Position numbers and translations under genes: made by a program. Below, piece after piece: positions 8,491 to 18,700 of a stretch of 64,000 bases of DNA (the stretch's first letter is position 1; the number at the start of each line of letters is the position of its first letter). This DNA comes from Bradyrhizobium lablabi. Lineage in GTDB: Bacteria > Pseudomonadota > Alphaproteobacteria > Rhizobiales > Xanthobacteraceae. The notes beneath the pieces are model-generated. The model saw nothing but the letters and a program-made list of their open reading frames with translations. It was not told the DNA's origin and did no database searches. The stretch spans positions 124,001-188,000 of the forward strand of contig NZ_JAFCLN010000003.1 of assembly GCF_018129385.1 (NCBI RefSeq), read 5' to 3'.

Positions 8491-9168
8491 TCAGGCGGCC
8501 TTGGCTGGGCGCAGGCGATCCAGCACCGGCAGCAATTCCGACGGATCGGGCCGCTGGGTGTAGTCCGGGTTCACCTCGGCGTAAGCGATGACACCGTCGG
8601 CGCCGATCACGTAGCGCGCCGGCATCGGCAGCACCCAGGACGGATCGTTGTTGAACGCCGGCAGGTCGTTCTTGAAGCTCTTGTAAAGCTCGACGAGGTA
8701 GTCCGGCAGCGCAAAGCGGATGCCGAAGGCATCGGCCACCTCGCTCCTGACATCGCTCAGGATCGGGAAGCCGAGCTTGTTGTCGCGCTGCGATTTGCGG
8801 TTATTCGGGGCGGTCTGCGGCGAGATCGCGACCAGGCTGGCGTCGCGCACGATGATGTCGGTAAGCGCCTCCTGGAGTGCCTGCAGGTCCAGATTGCAAT
8901 AGGGACACCAGACGCCGCGATAGAACGAGACAACCAGCGGCCCCTTGGCGAGCAGTTCGCGCGAAGAGACCGGATTGCCATCCGTATCCTTCAGCAAAAA
9001 CTCCGGCGCGACATCGCCGGCCTTCTTGGCCCGCTGTGCCTGACCGCTGGCGATCAGTTCGGCCGTGGCACGCTCCATGATTTCGAATTGGTCTTTCGTC
9101 ACGTTCCAGGGCGGACGGCCGGAGCGGAAGTCGGCTTTGAAGGCATCGAGGCGGTCTTGCAGGGCCAT
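8491..9168 (-). CDS. Peroxiredoxin-like (AhpC/TSA) protein
   Basis: A 225-residue thioredoxin-fold protein. The FYRGVWCPYCNLDLQALQ segment carries the peroxidatic cysteine in a WCPYC context, and the rest follows the AhpC/TSA redoxin pattern, so it probably reduces peroxides or acts as a thiol oxidoreductase in the cytoplasm. The start at 9168 follows GGAGATTTTC; an upstream in-frame start at 9180 is possible. It diverges from a LysR regulator across 97 bases, a layout typical of an OxyR-like or LysR-controlled redox gene. Confidence 0.8.
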   Translation of the reverse strand: MALQDRLDAFKADFRSGRPPWNVTKDQFEIMERATAELIASGQAQRAKKAGDVAPEFLLKDTDGNPVSSRELLAKGPLVVSFYRGVWCPYCNLDLQALQEALTDIIVRDASLVAISPQTAPNNRKSQRDNKLGFPILSDVRSEVADAFGIRFALPDYLVELYKSFKNDLPAFNNDPSWVLPMPARYVIGADGVIAYAEVNPDYTQRPDPSELLPVLDRLRPAKAA

Positions 9169-9210
9169 GAAAATCTCCATCGGTTGGGGTTGGCCCGCAA
9201 AATCTGGCTC

Positions 9211-9239
9211 ATTTGCCGAATAGGGAGTATACAGCAAAT
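9211..9239. promoter_or_regulatory. Inverted repeat in the LysR/peroxiredoxin divergent promoter
   Basis: ATTTGC at 9211-9216 and GCAAAT at 9234-9239 form perfect arms around a 17-base spacer, in the 97-base gap between the divergent start codons. The position suits a LysR-type binding region for the adjacent regulator. No core promoter is clear-cut. Confidence 0.4.
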
Positions 9240-9265
9240 ACGGAGATCATTTATTTGGATATCAA

Positions 9266-10150
9266 ATGAGTGACCGGTTGCAGGAATTGGCGGTTTTCGT
9301 GCGCGCGGCGGATAGCGGCAGCTTTTCCAGGGCCGGGCGCGAGCTCGGGCTTTCACAGCCGTCGGTCTCGCGCATCATCGGCGAACTGGAAGCGCGGCTT
9401 GGCGTGACACTGCTCTTGCGCACCACGCGGCGCATCACAGTGACCGATGCCGGTGCGCTGTTTCTCGACCGCGCCCGCGAAATCCTCGCCGAGATCGAGG
9501 ATGCCGAAGATGCCGCGCGTGGCCTCGACTCGCTGCGTGGCTTGATCCGTCTTGCCATCCCCGTGATGTACGGCACGCGCGAGATCATCCCGCGGCTGCC
9601 AAAATTCCTGGCTGCGCATCCGCTGCTGCGACTCGAAATGTCCGTTGTCGATGCACGGCAGGATCTGGTCGCGGAAGGCGCCGATATCGCAATCCGCCTA
9701 GGCGACCTCGACGATTCCGTGTTCGGCGCGCGCAAGCTCGCGACACTGCAGCGGATGCTGGTCGCCTCGCCCGCCTATCTTGCCGCACGCGGCACGCCCA
9801 AAACGCCGGCCGACCTCGCCTCGCATGACTGCATCTTCGGGCCCGGCAATTTCGGCCGCGACAGCTGGTCGTTCAACCGCGACGGCGCCGAAGTTTCCGT
9901 GGACGTTCGCGGCCGCATCCACACCGAGTCGGGACCGGGCCTATTCAGTTGTGCCATGGCAGGATTGGGGATCGCGATGGTGTCGACGGCAATGGCGGGC
10001 GCCGAGGTCAAATCGGGCGCGCTCGTGCAGGTGCTGCGCGGCTACAAGCTGACGCCGGTCGACGTGCATGCGGTGTTTCCCGGTGGGCCGCGGCCGTCGA
10101 CCAAAGTTCGCGCGCTGGTCGATTTTCTGGCGGCTGAATTGAAGGCCTGA
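9266..10150 (+). CDS. LysR-family transcriptional regulator
   Basis: A 294-residue LysR regulator. The N-terminal winged helix-turn-helix is plain (FSRAGRELGLSQPSVSRII then LEARLGVTLLLRTTRR), followed by the substrate-binding domain. It most likely controls the divergent peroxiredoxin-like gene, because the two share a 97-base promoter gap containing an inverted repeat. The effector is unknown. Its stop is two bases from the stop of the convergent flavin monooxygenase gene. Confidence 0.88.
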   Translation: MSDRLQELAVFVRAADSGSFSRAGRELGLSQPSVSRIIGELEARLGVTLLLRTTRRITVTDAGALFLDRAREILAEIEDAEDAARGLDSLRGLIRLAIPVMYGTREIIPRLPKFLAAHPLLRLEMSVVDARQDLVAEGADIAIRLGDLDDSVFGARKLATLQRMLVASPAYLAARGTPKTPADLASHDCIFGPGNFGRDSWSFNRDGAEVSVDVRGRIHTESGPGLFSCAMAGLGIAMVSTAMAGAEVKSGALVQVLRGYKLTPVDVHAVFPGGPRPSTKVRALVDFLAAELKA

Positions 10151-10152
10151 GA

Positions 10153-11181
10153 CTAAACCGCCTGCGCCACGCGCTCGCGCGCCAGCGGCAGCACCTCGCG
10201 GGCAAAGATGCCGGCGGAGTGCAGCACTTCATCTTGCGTGAGATCGCCGAAGGAAAACTGGCTGATGAAGTAGGTGGCGCCGGCTTCGTTCGCCATGCGG
10301 CTGACCTGTTCGCGAATGGTGCCGGGCGAGCCTACGATGCCGCCGCCGTTTTTCACGACTGTCTCGAAATCGTCGGGAATGCGTGCGTAGCGCGGCTGCG
10401 TGCCGTGCAGGTTCCAGAGCTTCATGAAGCTTTTGTAGAACGACGGCCAGGCGCGGCGGCCGAGCGCCATCGCTTCGCGGTCGGTGTCGGCGCACACGAC
10501 AAACCGGTTGATTCCGAGCAGCGGCATCTGCTCGGCCGCATGGCCGGCCGCCGCCCATTCGGCGCGGTAGCGATCGGTGATCTCGCGCACGCGCGGGATC
10601 GGCCCGCCGCAGACGATGTTGATGCGGCTCTGCGCGGGCCAGGCCGCGCCTTCCGGCACCGGCACCGCGTACCACAGGGGTGGATGCGGAAGCTGTGCGG
10701 GCTTCAGATCGATCGGAACGTTCTTGTAGGTGAAGTGCTTGCCGGAAAAGTTGACCTGGTCCTTTGTCAGCGCCTGCATGATGACATTGTAGACTTCGAC
10801 ATACATTGCCTGGGCCTGGTCCGAATCGACGCCGAAATAATCCAGCTCGTGCGGCGAGGCACCGCGGCCGATGCCGATTTCGATGCGGCCACCGCTGAGA
10901 TGATCCAGCATGCAGATTTCTTCGGCGAGCCGCAGCGGATGATGAGTCGGCAGCACATAGACCAGCGCGCCGAGGCGAATGCGCGTGGTGCGCTGCGTGA
11001 CGGCGGCAAGGAAGACGCTGGGGGACGGCGTCAGGTTGAGCGGCGTGGAATGATGCTCGCTCATGTGATAGGTGCGAAAACCAGCGTGGTCGTAGAATTC
11101 GATCAGCTTGAGCCGCTTCTCGTACTGCTCGGAGAGCGGATACGGGCCGCGGTCATTCTGATCGAAGATGCCGAACTGCAT
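10153..11181 (-). CDS. LLM-class (luciferase-like) flavin-dependent oxidoreductase
   Basis: A 342-residue TIM-barrel protein of the bacterial luciferase-like family, which uses reduced FMN or F420-type flavin to oxygenate or oxidise a substrate. The THHPLRLAEEICMLDHLS stretch and GGRIEIGIGRGASPHE are hallmark motifs. It starts three bases after the stop of the large indolepyruvate oxidoreductase gene on the same strand, so it is almost certainly translated from the same mRNA. That suggests a role in aromatic or branched-chain keto-acid breakdown, but the substrate cannot be deduced. Confidence 0.8.
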   Translation of the reverse strand: MQFGIFDQNDRGPYPLSEQYEKRLKLIEFYDHAGFRTYHMSEHHSTPLNLTPSPSVFLAAVTQRTTRIRLGALVYVLPTHHPLRLAEEICMLDHLSGGRIEIGIGRGASPHELDYFGVDSDQAQAMYVEVYNVIMQALTKDQVNFSGKHFTYKNVPIDLKPAQLPHPPLWYAVPVPEGAAWPAQSRINIVCGGPIPRVREITDRYRAEWAAAGHAAEQMPLLGINRFVVCADTDREAMALGRRAWPSFYKSFMKLWNLHGTQPRYARIPDDFETVVKNGGGIVGSPGTIREQVSRMANEAGATYFISQFSFGDLTQDEVLHSAGIFAREVLPLARERVAQAV

Positions 11182-11184
11182 CCT

Positions 11185-14100
11185 CTACTCCGCCGCTTGC
11201 GCCACCGGTTGGCCGATCGCGGCTTCGAGCCGCGCGCATTCGGCTCGGTAGCGCGCGACATTGGCTTCCTTGATATGGCCGTAGCCGCGCACGGTCTCCG
11301 GCGCTTTCGCAAGCGCCACCAACCGCGGCAGGTCGAGCTTGCCGTCGAGATGGCGGAAGATCATCGCTGAATACTCGCCCGGCAGCGCGCGCTCCATCTT
11401 GCGCTCGGCGGTGTAGCCGAAGATGTCGAGCGCAGAGCCGCGCAAGCGCTTCAGCTTCGCGAGCATGCCAAACGCCTTGAACACCCACGGACCGAATTCG
11501 CGCTTCTGCAGATGGCCGGTGACCTTGTCACGGCGGGCGACCAGCGGCGGGGCGAGCAGCACCTTCAGTCCGGGATCGCCGTCGAACTGCGCCTGCAAGG
11601 CTTTTGCAAATTCGCCGTCACTGTAGAGACGGGCGACTTCGTATTCGTCCTTGTAGGACATCAGCTTGAACAGGCCCTTTGCAAAGGCTTCGGTCAGCTC
11701 AGTCGAGCCGGGCGCGGCCTTGGCTTCGGCGGCGCGCACGCGCTCGACATCGGCGAGATAGCGTTTCGAATAAGCCTCGTCCTGATAATCGATCAGGAAT
11801 TTCGCGCGAAAGGCGATGGTCTCGTCCAGCGTCTTCCTGACAGGGCCATTTCCACTCGACTTGAAGCGGGCGGCACTGACCACGCGCGGCAAATCGTGCG
11901 CGGCGAGCCGGCCCCAGTTGAAGGCGGTGCGATTCATCTCGATCGCAGCGCCGTTGAGTTCGATCGCCTTCTGAATCGCTTCGAGCGACAGCGGGATCGC
12001 ACCGCGCTGGAACGCAAAACCGAGCATGAAGGCGTTGGTGGCGATGCTGTCACCGATCAGTGCGGTGGCGATGCCGGTGGCATCGAGAATGTCGAGATGA
12101 TCGGCGGTGACCGCGCCGCTCAGCGCATCGCGCATCGCGCCCATCTCGAAATCGATGTCGGGATTGATGACGAAGCTCGCGGTCGGCAGCAGGTCGGCAT
12201 TGACGACGGCGCGCGTGACGCCACGTTCGGCGCGGCTCAGCGCCGTGGCCGATGTCGCCACCACGATGTCGCAGCCGAGGATGAGGTGGGCATTGCCGGG
12301 CGCAATGCGTACGCTGGCGAGATCGTCCGCCTTCGGGGCGATGCGGACATGGCTCATGACCGCGCCGTTCTTCTGCGACAGGCCGGTGAAGTCCAGCGTC
12401 GAGCAGGCCTTTCCGTCGACATGGGCGGCCATGCCGAGCAGCGCGCCGATGGTGATCACACCGGTGCCGCCGATGCCGGTGACGAGGATGTTGTAGTCGC
12501 CTCCCAGCGCCGGAATGACCGGGTTCGGCAGATCGGCGAACAGCGCGGAGGGATCAGCGGCCGCACGATCGGCCTTGCGCAATTTGCCACCATGCACGGT
12601 GACAAAGCTCGGGCAAAAGCCCTCGATGCAGGAAAAGTCCTTGTTGCAGTTCGACTGGTCGATGCGGCGCTTGCGGCCGAGCTCGGTCTCCAGCGGCTGC
12701 ACCGAGACGCAGTTCGACACTTGCGAGCAGTCGCCGCAGCCTTCGCAGACGCGCTCGTTGATGAACACGCGCTTGGGCGGATCGGGATAGAGCCCGCGCT
12801 TGCGGCGGCGGCGCTTTTCCGCCGCGCAAGTCTGGTCGTAGATCAGCACGGTGAGGCCGCCGATATCGCGCAGCTCGCGCTGCACGGCATCGAGCTCGCG
12901 GCGGTGATGCACGGTCGCGAGCGGCGGGAAGAAATTGGCCGGATATTTTTCGGGATCGTCGGTGACGATGGCGAGGCGTTTTGCGCCTTCGGCCGCGACC
13001 TGGTGCGCGATCTGTGCCACGTTGAAGCCGCCTTCGGCGGGCTGGCCGCCGGTCATCGCGACCGCGTCATTATAAAGTATCTTGTAGGTGATGTTGACGC
13101 CGGCCGCGGCTGCGGCGCGCAGCGCCAGCAGGCCGGAATGGGTATAGGTGCCATCACCCAGATTCTGGAAGACGTGCTTTTCGTCGGTGAACGGCGCCTG
13201 TCCGATCCAGGCAACGCCCTCGCCGCCCATATGCGAGATGGTCTGGGTGCGGCGGGCGGGGATCGACAGCGCCATGCCGTGACAGCCGATGCCGGCCATC
13301 GCGCGGCTGCCGTCGGGAATTTTGGTCGAGGTGTTGTGCGGGCAGCCGGAGCAGAAATATGGCGTGCGGCTCAGCTTCGCCGCGCCGATGCCCTCGGCCG
13401 GGCGATCGAACGCTTCGAGTTTTGCAAGACGCTGTTCCAGCGCCGGGCTGTGATGGCCGAGCTTGCGCAGCCGCGCCACCACGGCAGCGGCCACCATGGT
13501 CGGCGTCAACTCGCCTTCGCTCGGCAGCAGCACGGCGCCGCTCTCGTCGCGCTTACCCACCACCGACGGACGCTTCGAGGCGTCCATGTTGTAGAGAATG
13601 CGCACGAGCTGGTCCTCGATGAAGCCCCGCTTCTCCTCGACCACCAGCACATCCTGCAGGCCTTCGGCGAATTGCAGCGCACCGCGCACTTCGAGCGGCC
13701 AGGTCAGCGCGACTTTATATATGCGCAAGCCCAGCGCCTGTGCCTCGGCGTCATTGATGCCGAGATCGGCGAGCGCCTGGCGCAGATCGAGATAGGCTTT
13801 GCCGGTCGCCATGATGCCGAGCCGCGCCGGCTTAGAGTCCAGCACGATCCGGTCAAAGCGGTTGGCACGCGCGAAGGCTGCGACCGCGTCCATCTTCGGG
13901 CCATGCAGCCGCCGCTCCGCCTCCATCGGCGGATCGGGCCAGCGGATCGAAAGGCCGCCCGGCGGCATCTCGAAATCATCCGGTATGACGATGTTGATGC
14001 GATCGATGTCGCTGATAATGGAGGCCGAGCTCTCGACCGTCTCCGAGATCGCCTTGAAGCCGACCCAGCAGCCGGAAAAACGCGACAGCGCAAAGCCCAG

Positions 14101-14652
14101 AATGCCGAGATCGAGATAATCCTGCAGCGTCGCCGGATTGACCACCGGCATCAGGGCTGCGGCAAACACCTGCTCGCTCTGATGCGCCAGCGTCGAGGAC
14201 TGGCAGCCGTGATCGTCGCCGGCGAGCGCGATCACGCCACCGTTCTTCGAGCTACCCGCCGAGTTCGCATGCTTGAGCGCATCGAGCGAGCGGTCGACGC
14301 CGGGGCCCTTGCCGTACCAGATGCCGAACACGCCATCGACCTTCGCGCCCGGAAACATGCCAACCTGCTGGCTGCCCCACACCGCTGTCGCGGCGAGGTC
14401 TTCGTTCAGGCCGGGGACGAAGGCGATATCGTGCTGCTGGAGGAAGGATTTTGCGCGCCACAGCGCGTGGTCGTACATGCCGAGCGGCGAGCCGCGATAG
14501 CCTGAGATGAAGCCCGCGGTGTTGAGTCCCGCGGCGCGATCGCGTTCCCGCTGCAACATCGGCAGCCGGACCAAGGCCTGCGTTCCCGACAGAAAGATTC
14601 GCTTCGCATCCAGCCGGTACTTGTCGTCCAGCCCAACTTCCATCAACGCCAT
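11185..14652 (-). CDS. Fused indolepyruvate ferredoxin oxidoreductase (IorA-IorB type)
   Basis: A 1155-residue cytoplasmic enzyme that oxidatively decarboxylates aryl- or branched-chain 2-oxo acids to acyl-CoA using thiamine diphosphate and iron-sulfur clusters. The order is a pyrimidine-binding region, a thiamine-diphosphate domain with GIGCHGM near residue 465, a cysteine cluster (CEGCGDC near residue 634, then further Cys to about 690), and a C-terminal gamma domain starting at the GIGGTGVITIGALL loop near residue 722. Its length matches the single-chain proteobacterial form. I took the ATG at 14652; a start at 14739 would add 29 unusual residues. It heads an operon with the flavin oxidoreductase downstream. 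These enzymes are oxygen-sensitive in archaea, but single-chain forms occur in aerobes. Confidence 0.88.
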   Translation of the reverse strand: MALMEVGLDDKYRLDAKRIFLSGTQALVRLPMLQRERDRAAGLNTAGFISGYRGSPLGMYDHALWRAKSFLQQHDIAFVPGLNEDLAATAVWGSQQVGMFPGAKVDGVFGIWYGKGPGVDRSLDALKHANSAGSSKNGGVIALAGDDHGCQSSTLAHQSEQVFAAALMPVVNPATLQDYLDLGILGFALSRFSGCWVGFKAISETVESSASIISDIDRINIVIPDDFEMPPGGLSIRWPDPPMEAERRLHGPKMDAVAAFARANRFDRIVLDSKPARLGIMATGKAYLDLRQALADLGINDAEAQALGLRIYKVALTWPLEVRGALQFAEGLQDVLVVEEKRGFIEDQLVRILYNMDASKRPSVVGKRDESGAVLLPSEGELTPTMVAAAVVARLRKLGHHSPALEQRLAKLEAFDRPAEGIGAAKLSRTPYFCSGCPHNTSTKIPDGSRAMAGIGCHGMALSIPARRTQTISHMGGEGVAWIGQAPFTDEKHVFQNLGDGTYTHSGLLALRAAAAAGVNITYKILYNDAVAMTGGQPAEGGFNVAQIAHQVAAEGAKRLAIVTDDPEKYPANFFPPLATVHHRRELDAVQRELRDIGGLTVLIYDQTCAAEKRRRRKRGLYPDPPKRVFINERVCEGCGDCSQVSNCVSVQPLETELGRKRRIDQSNCNKDFSCIEGFCPSFVTVHGGKLRKADRAAADPSALFADLPNPVIPALGGDYNILVTGIGGTGVITIGALLGMAAHVDGKACSTLDFTGLSQKNGAVMSHVRIAPKADDLASVRIAPGNAHLILGCDIVVATSATALSRAERGVTRAVVNADLLPTASFVINPDIDFEMGAMRDALSGAVTADHLDILDATGIATALIGDSIATNAFMLGFAFQRGAIPLSLEAIQKAIELNGAAIEMNRTAFNWGRLAAHDLPRVVSAARFKSSGNGPVRKTLDETIAFRAKFLIDYQDEAYSKRYLADVERVRAAEAKAAPGSTELTEAFAKGLFKLMSYKDEYEVARLYSDGEFAKALQAQFDGDPGLKVLLAPPLVARRDKVTGHLQKREFGPWVFKAFGMLAKLKRLRGSALDIFGYTAERKMERALPGEYSAMIFRHLDGKLDLPRLVALAKAPETVRGYGHIKEANVARYRAECARLEAAIGQPVAQAAE

Positions 14653-14837
14653 GATGAACCTTTGCCCCGCTCTGCGGCCCTTGTGGTGGACCTGATTTTC
14701 GTTTGAGCGCAGCATGCACCGGATTTGCCATGCATGCACAGCCCCCTATTTGCCGCGTGGCGGCATATCAGGCGTGCATTTTGCTTGATCTGGCGGCGAT
14801 ACTTGCCGCAGGAACGAGGAAAGCGGAGGAGACGCCG

Positions 14838-15779
14838 ATGACCAAGGCCTTCGATAGCGAGATCACCGAAAGTAACAACGTCCTCATGGGCCCGTGGCGG
14901 CAACCGAAGCAGATGCTGCATGCGCAAGTCTACGATTCGCACGCCTCGATCCATGACGATGCGACCGCGCAAAAGCTCGGCTTCCAGGGCGGCACCATCG
15001 AGGGCCCGACGCATTTCAGCCAGTTCGCGCCGCTGTGCGAACGCATCTGGGGCAAGGCGTGGTTCGAGACCGGATGTCTGTCGGCGCATTACCGCAATCC
15101 CGTGTTCGAAGGCGAGGAGGTGCAGGCCAGCATCGAGAGGCCGAAACTGAGCGAGAACATTTGCGCGATCGGCATGACGCGCCAGGACGGCACCGAGATT
15201 CTTCGCGGCACGGCATCGGTGGGAGGCGATGGATCGCAGACCGCGCTGTCGCTGCGGCTGAAAGAGCTGAAGCCGCTGACTGACCCCGTCATTCTCAGGG
15301 ATGTCGAGGTCGGCATGAAGACGACGCGACAGACCATCCGGATGGATGCCGATCAGCACATGGGCGATCTCTATCCGTTTTCACTGAACGAAAAGCTGAA
15401 GGTCATCACCGAGCCGTCGCCCTGGTACGCCAGCGGCGACAATCCGTGGGGCCGGCCGATCGTGCCGTTCGAGATGCTGAGCGTGCTGTTCCAGTACCGC
15501 GCGCGCGAGGACAAGTTGCCGGTGCGCGGCCCCGCGGTCGGCCTGTTCGCGGATCAGGAAATCCACGTGCTGCGCGGACCACTGTTTGTCGGCGAGAGCT
15601 ACACGACGGAACGCGAGGTGGTTGCGCTCAGCGGCAGCCGGCGCACCGAGAGCATGTGGGTGCGCACGACCGTGTTCGGCGGCGACGATGCGCCGGTCGC
15701 GACGATGCTGCTGAATCTCGCAAGCATCAAGCAATCCTACGCACCGTATGAGAAGGAATACGCGGCGCTCTATGCCTGA
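14838..15779 (+). CDS. Double hot-dog (MaoC-like) protein
   Basis: A 313-residue protein made of two hot-dog-like halves (about residues 20-135 and 175-300). The first has the GGTIEGPTHFSQFAPL helix and AHYRNPVFEGEEVQ, and the second a matching FVGESYTTEREVVALS segment, as in MaoC-type enoyl-CoA hydratases. The catalytic Asp/His pair is not obvious, so it may bind an acyl-CoA without classical hydratase activity. The start at 14838 is preceded by AGCGGAGGAG. It diverges from the indolepyruvate oxidoreductase, whose acyl-CoA product would be a plausible substrate; that is inference. It converges on the RND pump with a two-base gap. Confidence 0.6.
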   Translation: MTKAFDSEITESNNVLMGPWRQPKQMLHAQVYDSHASIHDDATAQKLGFQGGTIEGPTHFSQFAPLCERIWGKAWFETGCLSAHYRNPVFEGEEVQASIERPKLSENICAIGMTRQDGTEILRGTASVGGDGSQTALSLRLKELKPLTDPVILRDVEVGMKTTRQTIRMDADQHMGDLYPFSLNEKLKVITEPSPWYASGDNPWGRPIVPFEMLSVLFQYRAREDKLPVRGPAVGLFADQEIHVLRGPLFVGESYTTEREVVALSGSRRTESMWVRTTVFGGDDAPVATMLLNLASIKQSYAPYEKEYAALYA

Positions 15780-15781
15780 AG

Positions 15782-18700
15782 TCAGCCTGCCGCGGAAGAC
15801 GAGCCGTGCCCCACTCCTTCGGCATGGCCGATGCCCGCGTCGGCGCCGTGATGCGTCAGCGGCTTCATGCCCGTGACGGTCCGCAGCAGCACATAGAACA
15901 CCGGCGTCAGGAACAGCCCGAAGATGGTCACGCCGATCATGCCGGAGAACACGGCGACGCCCATGGCGCGCCGCATCTCCGAGCCGGCGCCGGTCGACAG
16001 CACCAGCGGCAGCACGCCCATGATGAACGCCATCGAGGTCATCAGGATCGGGCGGAGCCGCAGCCGGCTGGCCTCGATCGCAGCGCGGATCGGCGAGCGG
16101 CCGGCGAATTCGAGCTCGCGCGCGAATTCGACGATCAGGATCGCGTTCTTGGCCGACAATCCCACCAGCACGATCAAGCCAATCTGGGTGAACACGTTGT
16201 TGTCGCCCGCCGATAGCCAGACGCCGAACATCGCAGCCAAAAGGCCCATCGGCACGATCATGAGGATCGCCAGCGGCAGCGTGAGGCTTTCATAGAGCGC
16301 GGCCAGCACGAGGAACACCAGCAGGATCGCCAGCGGGAACACCCACAGGCCGGAATTGCCGGCGATGAACTCCTGATAGGTCAGGTCGGTCCATTCGAAG
16401 GCAAATCCGGGCGGCAGCGTTTCGGCGGCGATGCGCGTCGCTGCCTCCTGCGCCTGGCCGGACGAATAACCCGGCGCTGCGGCGGCATTGATGTCGGACG
16501 ACAGGAAGCCGTTGTAGCGGATGGCGCGTTCGGGACCCGCGCTCTGGCGAATCTTCAAGAGCGCCGACAGCGGCACCATGTCGCCCGACGCCGAACGCAC
16601 CTTCAACTGACGGATGTCATCCGCCCGCGCCCGGAACGGCGCGTCGGCCTGAACATAGACCGAATAGGTGCGGCCGAACTTGTTGAAGTCGTTGACGTAG
16701 AACGAGCCAAGATAGATCTGAAGCGTGTTGAAGACTTCCGTCACGGGGACGCCGAGCTGTAGCGCCTTGGTGCGGTCGATGTCGGCGAACAATTGCGGGA
16801 CGTTGACCTGGAAGCTCGAGAAGGCGCCGGCGATCTCGGGCGCCTTTGAAAGCGCCGCCATGAAGGCCTTGGTCGCGTCATTGAGCGCGTCATAGCCGAG
16901 GCCTGCCCGGTCCTCGATTTGCAACTTGAATCCGCCGATGGTGCCGAGGCCGTTGACCGGCGGCGGCGGGAACATGGCGATGAACGCCTCCTGAATCCCC
17001 GCATATTTCTTGTTCAGGTCGGCCGCGATGGCATTGCCGCTGAGCGAGGGATCCTTGCGCTCGTCGAACGGCTTTAGCGTCGAGAACACGATGCCGGCGT
17101 TCGAGGAGTTGGTGAAGCCGGAAATCGACAGACCCGGAAACGCCACCGAGCTTTGCACGCCGGGCTGGGTCAGCGCGATGTCGCTCATCTTGCGGATGAC
17201 TTCCTCGGTGCGGTCCAGCGTCGCGCCATCGGGCAACCGCGCAAATCCCACCAGATACTGCTTGTCCTGGCCCGGCACGAAGCCGCTCGGCACCTGCTTG
17301 AACAGCACCGCGGTGGCGGCGACCAGCACGAGGTAGAGAACCATGACGGCGGACTTGCCGAAGATCACCTTGGTGACGCTGCGGCTGTAATTATCGGACG
17401 AACGCGTAAAGGCCTTGTTGAAGCCGCGAAAGAACCAGCCAAGCGCCCTGTCGAGCACCCGGGTCAACCAGTCCTTGGGATCGTTGTGTCCCTTCAACAG
17501 CAGCGCGGCAAGCGCGGGCGACAACGTCAACGAATTGATCGCCGAGATCACCGTCGAGATCGCAATCGTCAGCGCGAACTGCTTGTAGAACTGGCCGGTC
17601 AGGCCGGAGATGAAGGCCAGCGGCACGAACACCGCGATCAGCACCATCGCGATCGCGATGATCGGTCCCGACACTTCCTTCATCGCCTGATAGGTGGCGT
17701 CCCGCGGCGACAGGCCGCTCTCGATGTTGCGCTCGACGTTCTCGACCACGACGATGGCATCATCGACCACGATGCCGATCGCCAGCACCAGCCCGAACAG
17801 GCTAAGCGCGTTGATGGAGAAACCGAAGACGTGCATCACCGCGAACGTGCCGACGATCGACACCGGCACCGCCAGCAGCGGGATGATCGACGCGCGCCAA
17901 GTCTGGAGGAACAGGATCACGACCAGCACGACGAGAGCAACCGCCTCGAGCAGCGTGTGGATCACCGCTTCGATCGAGGAGCGGACGAATTGGGTGGGGT
18001 CGTAGACGATCTGGTATTCGACGCCTTCCGGCATGTTCTTCTTGATCTCGGCCATCGTCGCGCGGACATTGTCCGATATCTGGAGCGCGTTGGATCCCGG
18101 CGCCTGGAAGATTGGGATCGCCACCGCCTGCTTGTTGTCGAGCAGCGAGCGCAGGCCGTATTCGGAGGCGCCGAGCTCGACGCGCGCGACGTCGCGCAGC
18201 CGCGTCACCTCGCCGCGCGCGCCGGTCTTGACCACGATGTCGCCGAACTGTTCTTCGGTGGAGAGGCGGCCCTCCGCATTGACGGAAAGCTGGAGATCGA
18301 GGCCCTTGACGCTGGGCGAGCCGCCGACCACGCCGGCGGCCGCTTCGACGTTCTGGGCCTGAATGGCCTTGACGATGTCATTGGCGGTCAAGCCGCGTTC
18401 CGAGGCCTTTTGCGGATCGACCCACACCCGCATCGAATAATCGCCGGCGCCGTAAAGCTGGACATCGCCGACGCCATCGATCCGCGCCAGCCGGTCCTTG
18501 ACGTTGAGCACGGCATAATTGCGCAAGTAAGTCATGTCGTAGCGGTTGTTGGGCGACAGCAGATGCACGACCATGGTCAGGTCGGGCGAGCTCTTCTTGG
18601 TGATGATACCGAGCTGCCGCACCACGGCCGGCAGGCGCGGCTCGGCCTGCTGCACGCGGTTCTGCACGAGCTGCTGCGCCTTGTCGGGATCGGTGCCGAG

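Noticed and set aside
11512..14505. A frame of about 1000 codons on the plus strand over the indolepyruvate oxidoreductase
   Set aside because: Shadow of a conserved minus-strand gene with intact Fe-S and thiamine motifs; its own translation is Arg/Ala/Asp-rich without motifs.
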